Part shown: positions 53,901 to 63,275 of the stretch, in pieces
Position numbering within the stretch: the stretch's first letter is position 1
How the letters are laid out: the number at the start of each line of letters is the position of its first letter
Source of the DNA: Ideonella aquatica
GTDB lineage: Bacteria > Pseudomonadota > Gammaproteobacteria > Burkholderiales > Burkholderiaceae_C
Assembly (NCBI RefSeq): GCF_018069755.1
Contig: NZ_JAGQDE010000017.1
Location: 28,003-92,002 of the forward strand
DNA: 64,000 nucleotides
Direction of reading: 5' to 3'
Translations under genes and position numbers: made by a program
The notes under the pieces: generated by a model
Seen by the model: only the letters and a program-made list of their open reading frames with translations
Told to the model about the DNA's origin: nothing
The model's database searches: none

Positions 53901-55652
53901 ACGCGGCAGCTGGACTACGTGGCCAAGTCCGAAGGCGCGGCGCGCACACTGCTGGCCCTGCTGAACGACATCCTGGACGCCTCCAAGATCGAGGCCGGCC
54001 GCATGGTCCTCGACCCTCAGCCCTTCCAGCCGGTGCACCTGCTGCAGGACCTGTCGCTGCTGCTCAACGGGCAGTTGCATGACGAGCGACCGGTGCGATT
54101 GCGCCTGGAGGGCGCCGACGGCCTGCCCCCCTGGCTGCTGGGCGACGCGATGCGCCTGATGCAGGTGTTGATGAACCTGGGCGGCAATGCAATCAAGTTC
54201 ACCGAGCGTGGCGAAGTGCTGGTGGGCATGCGCGCAGTGGGCGAGGAAGCCGCCGGACTGCGTGTGGCCTTTGAGGTCACCGACACCGGCATCGGCATCG
54301 CCCCCGAGCACCAGGCCACGATCTTCAGCAGCTTCGGCCAGGCCGAAACCTCCACCACGCGCCGCTATGGCGGCACCGGCCTGGGCCTGGCGATCAGCAG
54401 CCAGCTGGTGCAGATGATGGGCGGCACCCTGCGGCTGGACAGCGCACCCGGCCGAGGCAGCCGCTTCCATTTCGAGCTGGTGCTGCCGCACGCCGAGCCC
54501 GGCAGCGACCAGGCCGCCTGGCGCAGGCTGACCGACAGCGCGCTGACCGCCCCGGTGCGCCCGGGTGGCCCGCGCCGCCTGAGGGGCATGCGCATCCTGC
54601 TGGTCGAGGACAATGCCAACAACCGTCAGGTGGCCTGCGAGCTGCTGGAGGACGAAGGCGCGCAGGTCGACTGCGCCGAGGACGGCCAGCAGGCCCTGGA
54701 CCGCGCAGACAGCGCCGACTACCACGCGGTGCTGATGGATGTGCGCATGCCGGTGATGGACGGGCTGGAAGCCACCCGCGCCTTGCGCCAGCGTCCGGCG
54801 CACGCCCACCGCCCGATCATTGCCATGTCGGCCAATGTCTCCGAGGCCGACCGCGCCGAGGCCCTGGATGCCGGCATGGACGACCATGTCGGCAAGCCCT
54901 TCGACCTGGACGCGCTGGTGCGCTGCCTGCAGCGCTGGACCGGCTGGGAAGATGACGAGGGCGACACGGCCACGGTCAACCCGCCGTCGTCCATCGACCC
55001 GGCCGTGCTGGCGCAGGCCCGCGCCGCCGAGATCGATCTGGCGCGCGCCCTGGAGCGCGTGCTGCACCGCACCGAGGTCTGGGCCCGCATGGCGCGCCAG
55101 TTTGCCGATGGCGTGCCAGCCCTGGCCGAGCGTCTGGCCAGCCTGTGGCAGGCGGCGGACCACGCCGGCCTGGCGCGCGAACTGCATTCGCTCAAGGGTC
55201 TGGCCGGCATGCTGGGCGCCACCCCACTGGCCGAAGCCGCCGGCGCGGCCGAGCGCCAGCAGGACGGCCGTGCCCCCGAGGCACCCGACGCTGTGCTGGC
55301 CCGCCTGGGCCCCGCCGCCCAGGCACTGCGCAGCCTGGCCGAGCAACTGGACCGGGCCGAGCCCAAGGCCGCGGCGAACGACGTCTGGCCGCCGCTGGAC
55401 GCACCCGCGCTGCGAACCCTGCTGGCACGCCTGCAGGCGCACCTGGCCGAACACGACATGGCCGCCACCGAATTGCACCAGCAGTTGCAGACGCTGGCGC
55501 CCGCCATGCCGGCAGCCTTGGCCACACCACTGGCCCAGGCCATGGCGCGGCTGGACTTTGCCGAGGCCGGTCGTGCGCTCGAAGCGATCATCGGCGCGCT
55601 GGACACAGCGGTCGCGGCCAGCGAGCCGACGCTGCTGGAGGCCGCGCCATGA
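50976..55652 (+). CDS. Hybrid sensor histidine kinase (CHASE-PAS-HisKA-HATPase-REC-Hpt)
   Basis: 1558 residues from ATG 50976. Membrane helices near residues 5-27 and 272-293 bracket a CHASE-like periplasmic domain. Several PAS domains follow, for example [20 protein letters not shown] and [20 protein letters not shown]. The kinase core has [20 protein letters not shown] (His953), the N box [15 protein letters not shown], and G boxes DTGIGI and [10 protein letters not shown] receiver domain follows (LLVEDNANN, Asp1255 in [12 protein letters not shown]), then an Hpt domain ([10 protein letters not shown], His1404). This is a complete internal phosphorelay. The stop overlaps the next gene by 4 bp, pointing to the REC-GGDEF regulator as its output. 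Confidence 0.92.
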   Translation: MKFLSPLALAVAGALLAAGGWVTQVVVHQRSEALTQQAETAFQAEADRLPLELRQRLDQALPALQALRGLVAGSDAVSHVEFDRFVALSGFDQAAAGVQGLAYLPRPEGPGRPWVIRWATARELIGQDLAADASQREALDRAAAADQAVLGPTWQAGPQRSAWWLTLPVYASGEARADPQRRRAEVVGWALALMDPRALLEAVDPGQRHVAMTEVLAGRDGLRWGSPAWTQTEQRRAHRTVHLAGRTFQLDLQAEARPAPEAEHSLRQLAIRGGLASLALALIGAALTQMHVMRRAAQQQRQRERARLSMVAQRTTNAVMMTDNARRIRWVNEAFTTLYGHSAAEALGRTPAELLGSGHSTPEALAQLEDAYARHVACKVELVNRTRDGRLVWVHTELMPMTLRDGRLDGFVEITLDLSAQKDSARQLAAAMREHQGLLNTIREHAIVSVSDPEGRLVDVNDAFCRISGYQRDELLGQSHRLLNAGHHSPAFWRGLWTTVNAGRPWRGEVCNRAKDGSLYWVDSIVAPFVGADGRLERMVSIRTDITAAKRLEQSLRDSRRFLDQVGRVAGVGGWSLTLQPLALELSERLRALTGLPTDRPVSLRQALRRLAPWARYALLQAVRRGLDTGAGWDLELPLHNLREARWLRIVGEAMTDDDGQVRRWVGAVQDVTRQRELQHGLRRSHEVLRGLIEHLPLGLALFDAERQLRTHNQAFADAVLADPLWLEQPGRLLEDVVRQAGQRDGSAAEHIEARVTQACRRHQERRRETFELHRQGLSYEVTSAPMPDGGLVLIYADITERRHREAQVLRAEALLRTAMDTLDEGFVLYDPEDRLVLCNEPYRRMFSTSADLIVEGASFEEIIRGGALRGQYAAAIGRVDEWVAERMRAHRSAGHEIVMKLDDGRWLRVIERRMPDGHTVGFRIDITELVEARERAEAGSRIKGEFLANMSHEVRTPLNAVLGMLRLLRRTALNTRQLDYVAKSEGAARTLLALLNDILDASKIEAGRMVLDPQPFQPVHLLQDLSLLLNGQLHDERPVRLRLEGADGLPPWLLGDAMRLMQVLMNLGGNAIKFTERGEVLVGMRAVGEEAAGLRVAFEVTDTGIGIAPEHQATIFSSFGQAETSTTRRYGGTGLGLAISSQLVQMMGGTLRLDSAPGRGSRFHFELVLPHAEPGSDQAAWRRLTDSALTAPVRPGGPRRLRGMRILLVEDNANNRQVACELLEDEGAQVDCAEDGQQALDRADSADYHAVLMDVRMPVMDGLEATRALRQRPAHAHRPIIAMSANVSEADRAEALDAGMDDHVGKPFDLDALVRCLQRWTGWEDDEGDTATVNPPSSIDPAVLAQARAAEIDLARALERVLHRTEVWARMARQFADGVPALAERLASLWQAADHAGLARELHSLKGLAGMLGATPLAEAAGAAERQQDGRAPEAPDAVLARLGPAAQALRSLAEQLDRAEPKAAANDVWPPLDAPALRTLLARLQAHLAEHDMAATELHQQLQTLAPAMPAALATPLAQAMARLDFAEAGRALEAIIGALDTAVAASEPTLLEAAP

Positions 55653-56641
55653 TCGGCGCCCACGACTTCCTGCCCCCTGAGCTGCTGGGCGCTCAACGCC
55701 CCTGCCTGCTGGTGGTGGACGATGAACCGCTGAATGTGCAGGCGCTCTACACCGTGTTCGCCAAGGACTGCCAGGTGCTGGTGGCCACCGACGGCGAATC
55801 AGCGCTGGCGCTGTGCGCCCGCCGCCAGCCCGACCTGGTGCTGCTGGACATCGGCCTGCCCGGCATCGACGGCTTCGAGGTCTGCCGTCGCCTGCAGTCG
55901 CAGCCGGAAACCCGCGGCATCCCGGTGATCTTTGTCACGGCCCGCGACGACGCCGACGCCGAGACCCAGGGCCTGTCCTGCGGTGCGGTGGACTTCATCG
56001 TCAAGCCGATCCATCCGGCCATCGTGCGCGCCCGCGTGCGTACCCACCTGACACTGAAGCTGCAGGGCGACCTGCTGCGCCAGATGGTCTTCGTCGATGG
56101 CCTGACCGGCGTGCACAACCGCCGCTTCTTCGACGAACGGCTGGACGCCGAGTGGGGTCGCGCGCTGCGCAACCGCACGCCCTTGAGCCTGCTGATGGTC
56201 GACATCGACCACTTCAAGCGTTTTAATGACCAGCTCGGCCACCAGTCGGGCGACCAGCGCCTGCGCCAGGTGGCCGAGGTGCTGCGCCGCTGCATCCGCC
56301 GCACCAGCGACGTGGTGGCGCGCTACGGCGGCGAGGAGTTCGCCTGCGTGCTGCCCGACAGCGAGCCCGAGGCGGTGATGCTGCTGGGCCGCATGATCGT
56401 CGAGCGCGTGCGCGAGGACAGCGGCCACCTGGACCCCAACCACCCGTCCACAGTGAGCGTGGGCGTGGCCTGCAAGCCAGCCGACTTCGCCCCCCGCGAC
56501 GGCAGCTACCAGGACCTGCTGGCGCTGGCCGACAGCCAGCTCTACGCCGCCAAGGCCGGTGGCCGCAACACGCTGCGCGGACGGGTGATGGGTCAGACCG
56601 AGTCGCTGCCTCTGCCCTCGCTGTCGCTGGCCGGCGGCTGA
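55649..56641 (+). CDS. Response regulator diguanylate cyclase (REC-GGDEF, PleD-like)
   Basis: 330 residues from ATG 55649, coupled to the kinase stop (ATGA). The receiver domain has [15 protein letters not shown] and the phospho-acceptor Asp in [12 protein letters not shown], plus VKPIHP. The GGDEF domain has [30 protein letters not shown] and the active site [11 protein letters not shown]. An inhibitory RxxD site (RTSD) lies five residues before GGEEF. It makes c-di-GMP, probably when phosphorylated by the upstream hybrid kinase. It abuts the MarR gene stop back-to-back (TGATCA). Confidence 0.93.
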   Translation: MIGAHDFLPPELLGAQRPCLLVVDDEPLNVQALYTVFAKDCQVLVATDGESALALCARRQPDLVLLDIGLPGIDGFEVCRRLQSQPETRGIPVIFVTARDDADAETQGLSCGAVDFIVKPIHPAIVRARVRTHLTLKLQGDLLRQMVFVDGLTGVHNRRFFDERLDAEWGRALRNRTPLSLLMVDIDHFKRFNDQLGHQSGDQRLRQVAEVLRRCIRRTSDVVARYGGEEFACVLPDSEPEAVMLLGRMIVERVREDSGHLDPNHPSTVSVGVACKPADFAPRDGSYQDLLALADSQLYAAKAGGRNTLRGRVMGQTESLPLPSLSLAGG

Positions 56642-57082
56642 TCAGCCCTGGCGCGCCAACTGGCGCGCGCGCTCCAGCACCTGGTCCAGGGCGCGCTGCA
56701 GCAACGCCTTCTCGTCGTCACTGAGTCCTTCGAAGAGGTAGGCCTCGCGGGCCTGCACCATGGGCACGATCTTGCGGTACAGCGCCAAGCCGGCGGGCAG
56801 CAGGCTCAGCAGATAGCCGCGGCCGTCGTCAGGGTCGTCCTCGCGGGCAATCCAGCCAGCCTGCAGCATGCGGTTGACGGCGCGGCTGGTTCGCATCTTG
56901 TCCATCGTGGTGTGCTCGATCAGCGCAGTGGTCTTCATCGGGCTGCGCTCGGCCAACGCGGCCAGCACCCGCCACTCATCACGGCTGAGGTCGAAGCGCT
57001 CGGCATAGACCTGCGCCATCGAGCGGCTGACCGCCTCGGCCAGCACGGCCAGGCGGTAGGGGAAGAACTCGTCGAGCTTCAT
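56642..57082 (-). CDS. MarR family transcriptional regulator
   Basis: 146 residues. The winged helix is visible as LSRDEWRVLAALAERSPMKT and LIEHTTMDKMRTSRAVNRML with the wing DDPDDGRGYLLSL. Dimerisation helices lie at both ends. It is divergent from the VOC/FAD-monooxygenase/DUF2783 operon, whose promoter contains a palindrome likely bound by this protein; another copy of the half-site lies 11 bp upstream of its own start. By analogy with MarR regulators of aromatic catabolism it is probably a ligand-responsive repressor. Confidence 0.9.
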   Translation of the reverse strand: MKLDEFFPYRLAVLAEAVSRSMAQVYAERFDLSRDEWRVLAALAERSPMKTTALIEHTTMDKMRTSRAVNRMLQAGWIAREDDPDDGRGYLLSLLPAGLALYRKIVPMVQAREAYLFEGLSDDEKALLQRALDQVLERARQLARQG

Positions 57083-57092
57083 GGCGGGCAGG

Positions 57093-57201
57093 ATAGTAAC
57101 AAGTCAGACGATGAAGCACAGGAGAGGATCAGGGATTTCCCCCGAAAACATGCTGCAGGCACGATTCGATCTTGACCTTTAATAGTAACGTTGGTTACTA
57201 T
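57093..57201 (+). promoter_or_regulatory. Divergent promoter/operator region of the marR-monooxygenase operon
   Basis: TTGACC (57172-57177) and TACTAT (57196-57201), 18 bp apart, form a sigma70-like promoter for the VOC gene. A palindrome atagtaac-gttg-gttactat (57182-57201) covers the spacer and the -10. A third copy of atagtaac (57093-57100) lies next to the marR start. The region in between is AT-richer than its surroundings. Confidence 0.75.
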
Positions 57202-57229
57202 AAGGCCCATCACACCGCCGGAGACCGCC

Positions 57230-57766
57230 ATGCCCATCGAACGCATCCACCACGTTGCCTACCGCTGCAAGGACGCCAAGCAGACCGTCGAGTGGTACGG
57301 CAAGTACCTGGGCATGAACTTCATCCTGGCGATCGCCGAGAACCAGGTGCCGTCGACCAAGGCCCCGGACCCGTACATGCACGTCTTCCTGGATGCGGGC
57401 GCCGGCAATGTGCTGGCCTTCTTCGAGCTGCCCAACTCACCCGCCATGGGCCGCGACAGCAACACCCCGGAGTGGGTGCAGCACATCGCCTTCAAGGTGG
57501 GCAGCGTGGACGAGCTCGAGCAGATCAAGGCCCGGCTGCAGGCCGACGGCATCGAGGTGGTGGGCCTGACCGACCACACCATTTTCAAGTCGATCTATTT
57601 CTTCGACCCCAATGGCCACCGGCTGGAGCTGGCCGCCGACACCGCCACACCCAAGATGGCCAAGGACCTGGACGAGGTGAAATGGGCCATGCTCAACGAG
57701 TGGGCCCAGACCAAGCGTGCGCCCACGCACGCTGCCTGGATGCACGAGTCCGAGTTCAAGCACTGA
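57230..57766 (+). CDS. VOC family protein (glyoxalase/dioxygenase superfamily)
   Basis: 178 residues from ATG 57230, with GGAG seven or eight bases upstream. The fold is seen as IERIHHVAYRCKDAKQTVEW and YGKYLGMNFILA, and a second module with VQHIAFKVGSVDELEQIKAR and IYFFDPNGHRLELAAD. The metal ligands expected of VOC proteins (His in the first strand, Glu in LELA) are present. It could be a lactoylglutathione-lyase-like or ring-cleavage enzyme; the neighbouring monooxygenase suggests a role in aromatic degradation. It is the first gene of the operon. Confidence 0.87.
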   Translation: MPIERIHHVAYRCKDAKQTVEWYGKYLGMNFILAIAENQVPSTKAPDPYMHVFLDAGAGNVLAFFELPNSPAMGRDSNTPEWVQHIAFKVGSVDELEQIKARLQADGIEVVGLTDHTIFKSIYFFDPNGHRLELAADTATPKMAKDLDEVKWAMLNEWAQTKRAPTHAAWMHESEFKH

Positions 57767-57783
57767 CCTGATCGGCCCCCGCC

Positions 57784-59403
57784 ATGCAGAAGACCTACAC
57801 CTACCCCGAGTTCGCCTACCGCTGCTCGGACGAGCAACGCAGCGGCACCGTCCAGCGCCACCCCGTGGTGGTGATCGGCGCCGGCCCGATCGGCCTGACC
57901 CAGGCGCTGGACTGCGCCGCCTATGGCATCCCGGTGGTGGTGCTGGACGACAACAACACGGTCAGCATCGGCTCGCGCGCGGTGTGTTACGCCAAGCGGC
58001 CGCTGGAGATCTGGGACCGCCTGGGCGTGGGCGAGCGCATGGTCGAGAAGGGCGTGAGCTGGAAGGTGGGCAAGGTCTTTTTCAAGAACGACCTGGCCTA
58101 CAGCTTTGACCTGCTGCCCGAGCCGGCGCACAAGATGCCGGCGATGATCAACCTGCAGCAGTACTACCTCGAGGAGTACATGGTCGAGGCCTGCGACGCT
58201 TCGCCGCTGGTGGACCTGCGCTGGAAGCACAAGCTGCTGGCCATCGCCCAACATGACGACCATGCCGTGCTGACCGTGCAGACCCCCGACGGCGTCTTCA
58301 CGATGGAGGCCACCTGGGTGATCGCCGCCGACGGCGCCAACAGCGACACCCGCAAGATGCTCGACGGCCAGTTCACCGGCCAGTTCTTCCAGGACCGCTT
58401 CCTGATCGCCGACGTGGTCATGAAAGCGGATTTCCCGACCGAGCGCTGGTTCTGGTTCGACCCCCCCTTCTACAGCCGCCCCGGCAAGCCCACCAGCGTG
58501 CTGCTGCACAAGCAGAGCGACAACGTCTGGCGCATCGACTTCCAGCTGGGCTGGGACAGCGACCCCGACGAGGAGAAGAAGCCCGAGAACGTGATCCCGC
58601 GCATCCAGGCGATGCTCGGCCCAGAGGCCGAATTCGAGCTGGAATGGGTCTCGGTCTACCAGTTCGCGTGCCGGCGCATCGACAGCTTCCGCTACGGCCG
58701 CGTGCTGTTCACCGGCGACGCCGCGCACCAGGTTTCGCCCTTCGGCGCGCGCGGCGCCAACACCGGCGTGCAGGATGTGGACAACCTGACCTGGAAGCTG
58801 AAACTGGTTCTGGACGGCCGCGCCCCGGAGGCGCTGATCGACAGCTACCACGCCGAGCGCGCCTATGCGGCCGACGACAACCTGAAGAACTCCACCCGCT
58901 CGACCGACTTCATCACGCCCAAGAGCCGCGGCAGCCTGCGCTACCGCGACGCAGTGCTGGAACTGGCCAAGACCGAGGCCTTCGCACGCCCGCTGGTCAA
59001 CAGCGGCCGCCTGTCCACGCCGACGCCCTACCTGCAGTCACCCCTGAACACACCCGACACCGACCGCTTCGCCGGCCTGATGCGCCCGGGCACCAACTGC
59101 GCGGATGCACCGGTCGAGGTCAAGGGCCAACGCAGCTGGCTGCTCAAGCACCTGGGTGGCAGCTTCGTGCTGCTGGCCTTTGGCGATGCGGCTGCTGAGT
59201 CGATCGAGGTCAACGGCGTGCTGACCCGCGTGCTGCACGTGGGCCGTGACCTGCACGACACCGACGGCCTGGTGGCCCAGCGCTACGACGCCCAGCCCGG
59301 CACCGTCTACCTGATCCGCCCCGACCAGCATGTGGCCGCCCGCTGGCGCCACTTTGACGCCGAGCAGGCCACCAACGCACTGCGCCGCTGCCTGGCCGCC
59401 TGA
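57784..59403 (+). CDS. FAD-dependent aromatic-ring monooxygenase (MhpA/UbiH-like)
   Basis: 539 residues. The FAD-binding GxGxxG is VVVIGAGPIGLTQALDCAAY. The NADPH/FAD motif VIAADGANSDTRKML (DG motif) and the second FAD motif LFTGDAAHQVSPFGARGANT (GD motif) define the class A flavoprotein monooxygenases. A C-terminal thioredoxin-like region follows. The sequence resembles 3-(3-hydroxyphenyl)propionate-hydroxylase-type enzymes, which hydroxylate phenolic rings; the substrate cannot be fixed. The gene lies 17 bp after the VOC gene and 14 bp before the DUF2783 gene. Confidence 0.9.
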   Translation: MQKTYTYPEFAYRCSDEQRSGTVQRHPVVVIGAGPIGLTQALDCAAYGIPVVVLDDNNTVSIGSRAVCYAKRPLEIWDRLGVGERMVEKGVSWKVGKVFFKNDLAYSFDLLPEPAHKMPAMINLQQYYLEEYMVEACDASPLVDLRWKHKLLAIAQHDDHAVLTVQTPDGVFTMEATWVIAADGANSDTRKMLDGQFTGQFFQDRFLIADVVMKADFPTERWFWFDPPFYSRPGKPTSVLLHKQSDNVWRIDFQLGWDSDPDEEKKPENVIPRIQAMLGPEAEFELEWVSVYQFACRRIDSFRYGRVLFTGDAAHQVSPFGARGANTGVQDVDNLTWKLKLVLDGRAPEALIDSYHAERAYAADDNLKNSTRSTDFITPKSRGSLRYRDAVLELAKTEAFARPLVNSGRLSTPTPYLQSPLNTPDTDRFAGLMRPGTNCADAPVEVKGQRSWLLKHLGGSFVLLAFGDAAAESIEVNGVLTRVLHVGRDLHDTDGLVAQRYDAQPGTVYLIRPDQHVAARWRHFDAEQATNALRRCLAA

Positions 59404-59417
59404 CCGAGGACCCCGCG

Positions 59418-59615
59418 ATGAGCACGCTCCACACCGAACCCCGCATCGCCGACCCGGACGGCTTCTACGAGGAACTGATCAACAGCCAGCGTGAACTGAA
59501 CGACGAGCAGGTCGAACTGATGAACGCCAAGCTGGTGCTGATCCTGGCCAACCACATCGGCGACCGCAGCGTGCTGAGCGCCGCGCTGGCCCTGGCGCGG
59601 CCCGCCGGCACCTGA
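59418..59615 (+). CDS. DUF2783 domain-containing protein
   Basis: 65 residues, helical and acidic (DPDGFYEELINSQRELNDEQ, LMNAKLVLILANHIGD). DUF2783 proteins accompany FAD-dependent monooxygenases in Burkholderiales catabolic operons; their role is unknown. The start ATG lies 14 bp after the monooxygenase stop. The last codons, GGC ACC TGA, form half of a 20-bp palindrome shared with the end of selO. Confidence 0.85.
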   Translation: MSTLHTEPRIADPDGFYEELINSQRELNDEQVELMNAKLVLILANHIGDRSVLSAALALARPAGT

Positions 59616-59625
59616 TCAGGTGCCG
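59606..59625. terminator. Palindrome spanning both stop codons of DUF2783 and selO
   Basis: cggcacctgatcaggtgccg is a perfect 20-bp palindrome centred on back-to-back TGA codons. Both proteins therefore end in Gly-Thr. The loop-less palindrome could form a hairpin in either transcript, but there is no T run. Confidence 0.5.
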
Positions 59626-61121
59626 CAGAAGGTCTGGTAGCCGGCGGTCACCGCCAGCGGCGCCGGCTCGGTGTAGGCGGCATCCTGCGGCCGCTCGTCG
59701 AAGGGCGCACGCACCACCGCCAGCAGGCGCTCGAAGGGCGCCAGATCCTGCCGCTCCTGCGCGGCCTCCAGCGCCGCTTCCACCTGGTGGTTGCGGGCGA
59801 TGTAGGCCGGGTTGGCGCGGCGCATGGCCTGGGCTTGCGCCTCGCCAGCGCCATGGCGGCGCTGATGCCACCGGCCCAGCCAGGCGTCCAGTGCCTCGTC
59901 GGCCTCGGTCGCGAAGAGCGCGCGCAGGCGTGACTCGTCGCCCACCGCTGCGCTGTTCAGAGCGCGGAAGGCCGACGTGAAGTCGATCTGCCTCGGCTGC
60001 AGCAGGCCCAGGAAGGCCTGGGCCAGGGCCTCATCGGCGTCATCATCACCCGCTCCGGGCAGGCCCAGCTTGGCGCGCATCACGCCCAGCCATGCAGCGC
60101 GGTAGAACGCCGGGAAGGCATCGACCACGCCGGTGGCCAGGCGCAGTGCCTGCTGCTCGTCGGCGTGCAGCAGCGGTAGCAGGCACTCGGCCAGCCGCGC
60201 CAGGTTCCAGCGCGCGATCAGCGGCTGGTTGGCGTAGGCATAGCGGCCCGCCACATCGATCGAGCTGAACACCGTGCGCGGCCCGTAGGCCTCCATGAAG
60301 GCGCAGGGGCCGTAGTCGATCGTCTCGCCCGAGATCGTCATGTTGTCGGTGTTCATCACGCCGTGGATGAAGCCCACGCCCATCCAGCGCGCCACCAACG
60401 CCGCCTGGCGCTGGGCCACGCCTTGCAGAAGTGCGTGGTAGCGGTCGGGACGGTCGATGTCCTGGGGTTGGTGCAGCGCGATCGCGTGGTCGGCCAGTGC
60501 GCGCAGGGACTCGCCCTCGCCCCAGGCCGCGGCGTACTGGAAGCTGCCCACGCGCAGGTGGCTGGCCGCCACGCGCGTGAGCACGGCACCCGGCAGCGGG
60601 CGCTCGCGCCAGACCGTTTCGCCGGTGGCCACCGCGGCCAGCGAACGGGTGGTGGGAATATCCAGCGCGTGCATGGCCTCGGACACCAGGAACTCGCGCA
60701 GCACCGGCCCCAGCGCCGCCTTGCCATCGCCACCGCGCGAGAACGGCGTGCGGCCACTGCCCTTGAGTGCCACGTCGCGCCAGCGTCCGTGCCGGTCGCG
60801 CAGCTCGCCGATCAGCAGCGCCCGGCCATCACCCAGTCGCGGCGAGAAACCGCCGAACTGGTGTCCGGCATAGGCCTGGGCCACCGGCCGAGCGGCCGCC
60901 GGCACCGCGTTGCCTGCCAACACCGCCAAGCCTTCGGAGCCGGCCAGTGAGGTCGGGTCCAGGCCCAGCTCAAGCGCCAGCGCATCGTTCAGTGCCAACG
61001 CGCTCGGTGCCGGCACTGTGGTGGGCGTCCAGGCCACGGCCATGTCTGGCACGGCCGCCGCAAAACGGGCGTGCCAGCAGGCGTTGGCGAGAGAGACAGG
61101 TGTGTCTGCGGACGTCGTCAT
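59616..61121 (-). CDS. selO: SelO/YdiU family protein adenylyltransferase
   Basis: 501 residues. Conserved SelO blocks are [40 protein letters not shown] and the active-site-like [20 protein letters not shown] with FMEAY. These inverted-kinase-fold enzymes transfer AMP from ATP to protein hydroxyls in redox control. The C-terminus is YQTFCGT, with the penultimate-region Cys replacing the selenocysteine of eukaryotic SelO. It converges with the DUF2783 gene without spacing. Confidence 0.94.
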   Translation of the reverse strand: MTTSADTPVSLANACWHARFAAAVPDMAVAWTPTTVPAPSALALNDALALELGLDPTSLAGSEGLAVLAGNAVPAAARPVAQAYAGHQFGGFSPRLGDGRALLIGELRDRHGRWRDVALKGSGRTPFSRGGDGKAALGPVLREFLVSEAMHALDIPTTRSLAAVATGETVWRERPLPGAVLTRVAASHLRVGSFQYAAAWGEGESLRALADHAIALHQPQDIDRPDRYHALLQGVAQRQAALVARWMGVGFIHGVMNTDNMTISGETIDYGPCAFMEAYGPRTVFSSIDVAGRYAYANQPLIARWNLARLAECLLPLLHADEQQALRLATGVVDAFPAFYRAAWLGVMRAKLGLPGAGDDDADEALAQAFLGLLQPRQIDFTSAFRALNSAAVGDESRLRALFATEADEALDAWLGRWHQRRHGAGEAQAQAMRRANPAYIARNHQVEAALEAAQERQDLAPFERLLAVVRAPFDERPQDAAYTEPAPLAVTAGYQTFCGT

Positions 61122-61240
61122 GGGCGACAGCTTGCCTGAACCCGGGACCGACTGCCCAGGGCCGCTCAGGAAGCCCTACCGCCACGCACCAGCCCGACAC
61201 CCATTCATGCGCCTGTCGTGTCGAAGCGCCTTCCCGTCGC

Positions 61241-61876
61241 TCAGTGCACCGCCGCAGTGATCGGCGGCAACTCGGCCACCTGCAGCAGCAGCGCGTCGAT
61301 GGTGCTCACGCCGAACTTGTTGCGCACCGACTGGATCTGGGTCCGGATCGTGGCCAGGCCCACGCCATGGGCCTCGGCAATGTCGCGTGCCTGCATATTG
61401 GACAGCAGCCCACCCAGCACCCGGGACTCGGCCTGCGTCAGGCCGTGGCGCAGCGCCAGCATCTGCAAGGCCAGCGGCGAGCCGGGCAAACGGCGCCCCA
61501 GCATCACCAGGGCCACAGGCTGGTTCAGCCAGGGCTCCCAGATGGGGGTGACTGCCACCATGGTGCGGTGGTCCGCTTCGCCCAGTTGCAGCAGCCTGGC
61601 ACGGCGCCGCTCGGCCGCGTCGACCAGCGCACTGGCCCACTCCGGGGCCGAGCCCGCCGCGGCACGAACACGTTGCTCGTGCAGCGTCAGAATTCGACCC
61701 GCGTCGAGCTCACGCCGCGCCGCCCGGTTGGCGAACAGCAACAAGCCGTCCTGGTCGCAGGCCAGCAGGCCACACTCAATCTGGTTGATCAAGGCGTTCA
61801 TCAACGCCGAGCCCCCCGCATCCGCTTGCGGATGACCCAGCGCCGACGGCGCATCCCTTCCGGTGTCCAGCAGCAT
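61241..61876 (-). CDS. LuxR-type HTH regulator with PAS-like N-terminus
   Basis: 211 residues from ATG 61876, which has AAGGAG upstream; the longer frame to 62254 covers the divergent gene and is not credible. The N-terminal part (LINQIECGLLACDQDGLLLF, ANRAARRELD) resembles a PAS sensor. The C-terminal HTH has GLTQAESRVLGGLLSNMQAR and GVGLATIRTQIQSVRNKFGV, the LuxR/GerE pattern. The target is unknown. It is divergent from a second LuxR-type gene across 153 bp. Confidence 0.84.
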   Translation of the reverse strand: MLLDTGRDAPSALGHPQADAGGSALMNALINQIECGLLACDQDGLLLFANRAARRELDAGRILTLHEQRVRAAAGSAPEWASALVDAAERRRARLLQLGEADHRTMVAVTPIWEPWLNQPVALVMLGRRLPGSPLALQMLALRHGLTQAESRVLGGLLSNMQARDIAEAHGVGLATIRTQIQSVRNKFGVSTIDALLLQVAELPPITAAVH

Positions 61877-62029
61877 GATCCTCTCCTTGCTTGTTTCTTG
61901 AGGAGGACCCGCCGGGCTGCGGCACCCGCGCGAACTCCATCCTGGGGACGCACTGTGAACGGGATCAGTCTCACAATCACCCCCTGACAAGGGGGCGAAT
62001 CGCACACCAACCGATGCGAAGCTAGCACT

Positions 62030-63139
62030 GTGAAAAACACGTCCAAAGTCAGCCAGATCCGGGCGCTGGCCAGTGCCGGCCTGCCGCCGGAGGGCTTCAT
62101 TGCCGCCGTGCTCGAGGCTCTGCACGGGGTCATCCCCTCGTACCGCAACCTGTTCGACTGGACCGAGCCCGATGGCCGCCTGGTGCGCTACTTCTTCGAG
62201 GGTCCGATCGACCACGAGGTGGCCAAACACTACTTCGAGGAGTTCCACAATCAACGTGAACTGGAGGTGATGCCGGCCTTTCGCGACACCATCACGGGCC
62301 GCGCCTCGGTCAAGACCGCCGAACAGCTGGACCAGCCGGCGTTCTACGAGTCAGCGCTGTACAACGAGATCTGGCGACCCCAGCGGCTGAAGACGCGCAT
62401 CGAGACCATCGTGCGCACCAGCAGCGGCACGCCGCTGGGTTCCCTGGTGCTGTACCGTGGCCCGGGCGACCGCCGCTTCACAGCAGCCGACGAGCGCCTG
62501 CTGGAGCGCATCGCGCCCTACATCGCCCGCGGCCTGAGCGCGCCGACACCAACGGTCGGTGCCCCGGCCTACATCGCCAGTCCCGCCGGCCTGGCATTCG
62601 TCTGCCTGGGAACGCAGGGCCAGGTGACGCAGCTGTCGGCCAATGCGCACCGCCTGCTGCTGCTGGCCCATGGCGACGTCACGCCCGAGCGGGCTGCCGC
62701 AGCGCCGGCGGCGGAGAGCTTCCCCGTGCTGGCCACGCTGTGCCGACAATGGCTGGCGCAACGCGATGCGTTCCAGACCTGCTCACTGCAGGTTCAGAAC
62801 GCCTGGGGACAGTTCGTCTTTGACGGCTGCGGCCTCAAGGGCACCCAGCCCGATGGCGGCGCACAGCTGCACGTGACAATCAGCCACCGCGAGCCCAACA
62901 TCGTGGCCGCTCGCCGCGCCGTGGCCTCGTTCGACCTGACCCACGCGCAGCAGGAGGTGTGCCTGCTGCTGCATGCCGGCCGCACCCAGACCGAAGCGGC
63001 CGAACAGCTGGGCGTGTCAGTGGCCACCGTGGTAGACCATGTGCGCAAGATCTACGCGAAGCTCGATGTGCACTCGGTGATCGAGTTGGTGGGCCTGATC
63101 AATGCGCGGCAGAGCCGCAGCGGCATGGCAGGCAACTGA
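62030..63139 (+). CDS. LuxR-type HTH transcriptional regulator
   Basis: 369 residues starting at GTG 62030. The N-terminal two-thirds resemble a GAF-like sensor (IPSYRNLFDWTEPDGRLVRY, GSLVLYRGPGDRRFTAADER). The C-terminal HTH is FDLTHAQQEVCLLLHAGRTQ, AAEQLGVSVATVVDHVRKIY and AKLDVHS, typical of LuxR/GerE. It is the last chromosomal gene before the putative island boundary. No autoinducer synthase is seen. Confidence 0.84.
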   Translation: MKNTSKVSQIRALASAGLPPEGFIAAVLEALHGVIPSYRNLFDWTEPDGRLVRYFFEGPIDHEVAKHYFEEFHNQRELEVMPAFRDTITGRASVKTAEQLDQPAFYESALYNEIWRPQRLKTRIETIVRTSSGTPLGSLVLYRGPGDRRFTAADERLLERIAPYIARGLSAPTPTVGAPAYIASPAGLAFVCLGTQGQVTQLSANAHRLLLLAHGDVTPERAAAAPAAESFPVLATLCRQWLAQRDAFQTCSLQVQNAWGQFVFDGCGLKGTQPDGGAQLHVTISHREPNIVAARRAVASFDLTHAQQEVCLLLHAGRTQTEAAEQLGVSVATVVDHVRKIYAKLDVHSVIELVGLINARQSRSGMAGN

Positions 63140-63215
63140 CTGCCCTGATCGCGCCGAGCCCGAGCAGCGACAACGCGAGGGGTCTGGGGAACAGTCCACC
63201 CCAGGAAGTCCCCAG

Positions 63216-63257
63216 CCCAAAGACAAACGGGCTAGACGCCGAAGCATCTAACCCGTT
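63216..63257 (-). terminator. Intrinsic terminator facing leftward, next to the tRNA fragment
   Basis: Arms aacgggctaga/tctaacccgtt (63226-63236 and 63247-63257, one G-T pair) enclose a loop containing TTCG. On the minus strand the stem is followed by TTTGTCTTT. Its position just downstream of the minus-strand tRNA fragment suggests it was the original terminator of the tRNA-Arg gene. Confidence 0.75.
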
Positions 63258-63275
63258 GATCTAGAACGCAAATTC

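Noticed and set aside
50988..55478. A 1496-codon open frame antisense to the hybrid histidine kinase
   Set aside because: Its composition (Gln/His/Ala/Arg-rich, no domain) is what the reverse frame of GC-rich coding DNA produces; the sense frame has every kinase motif.
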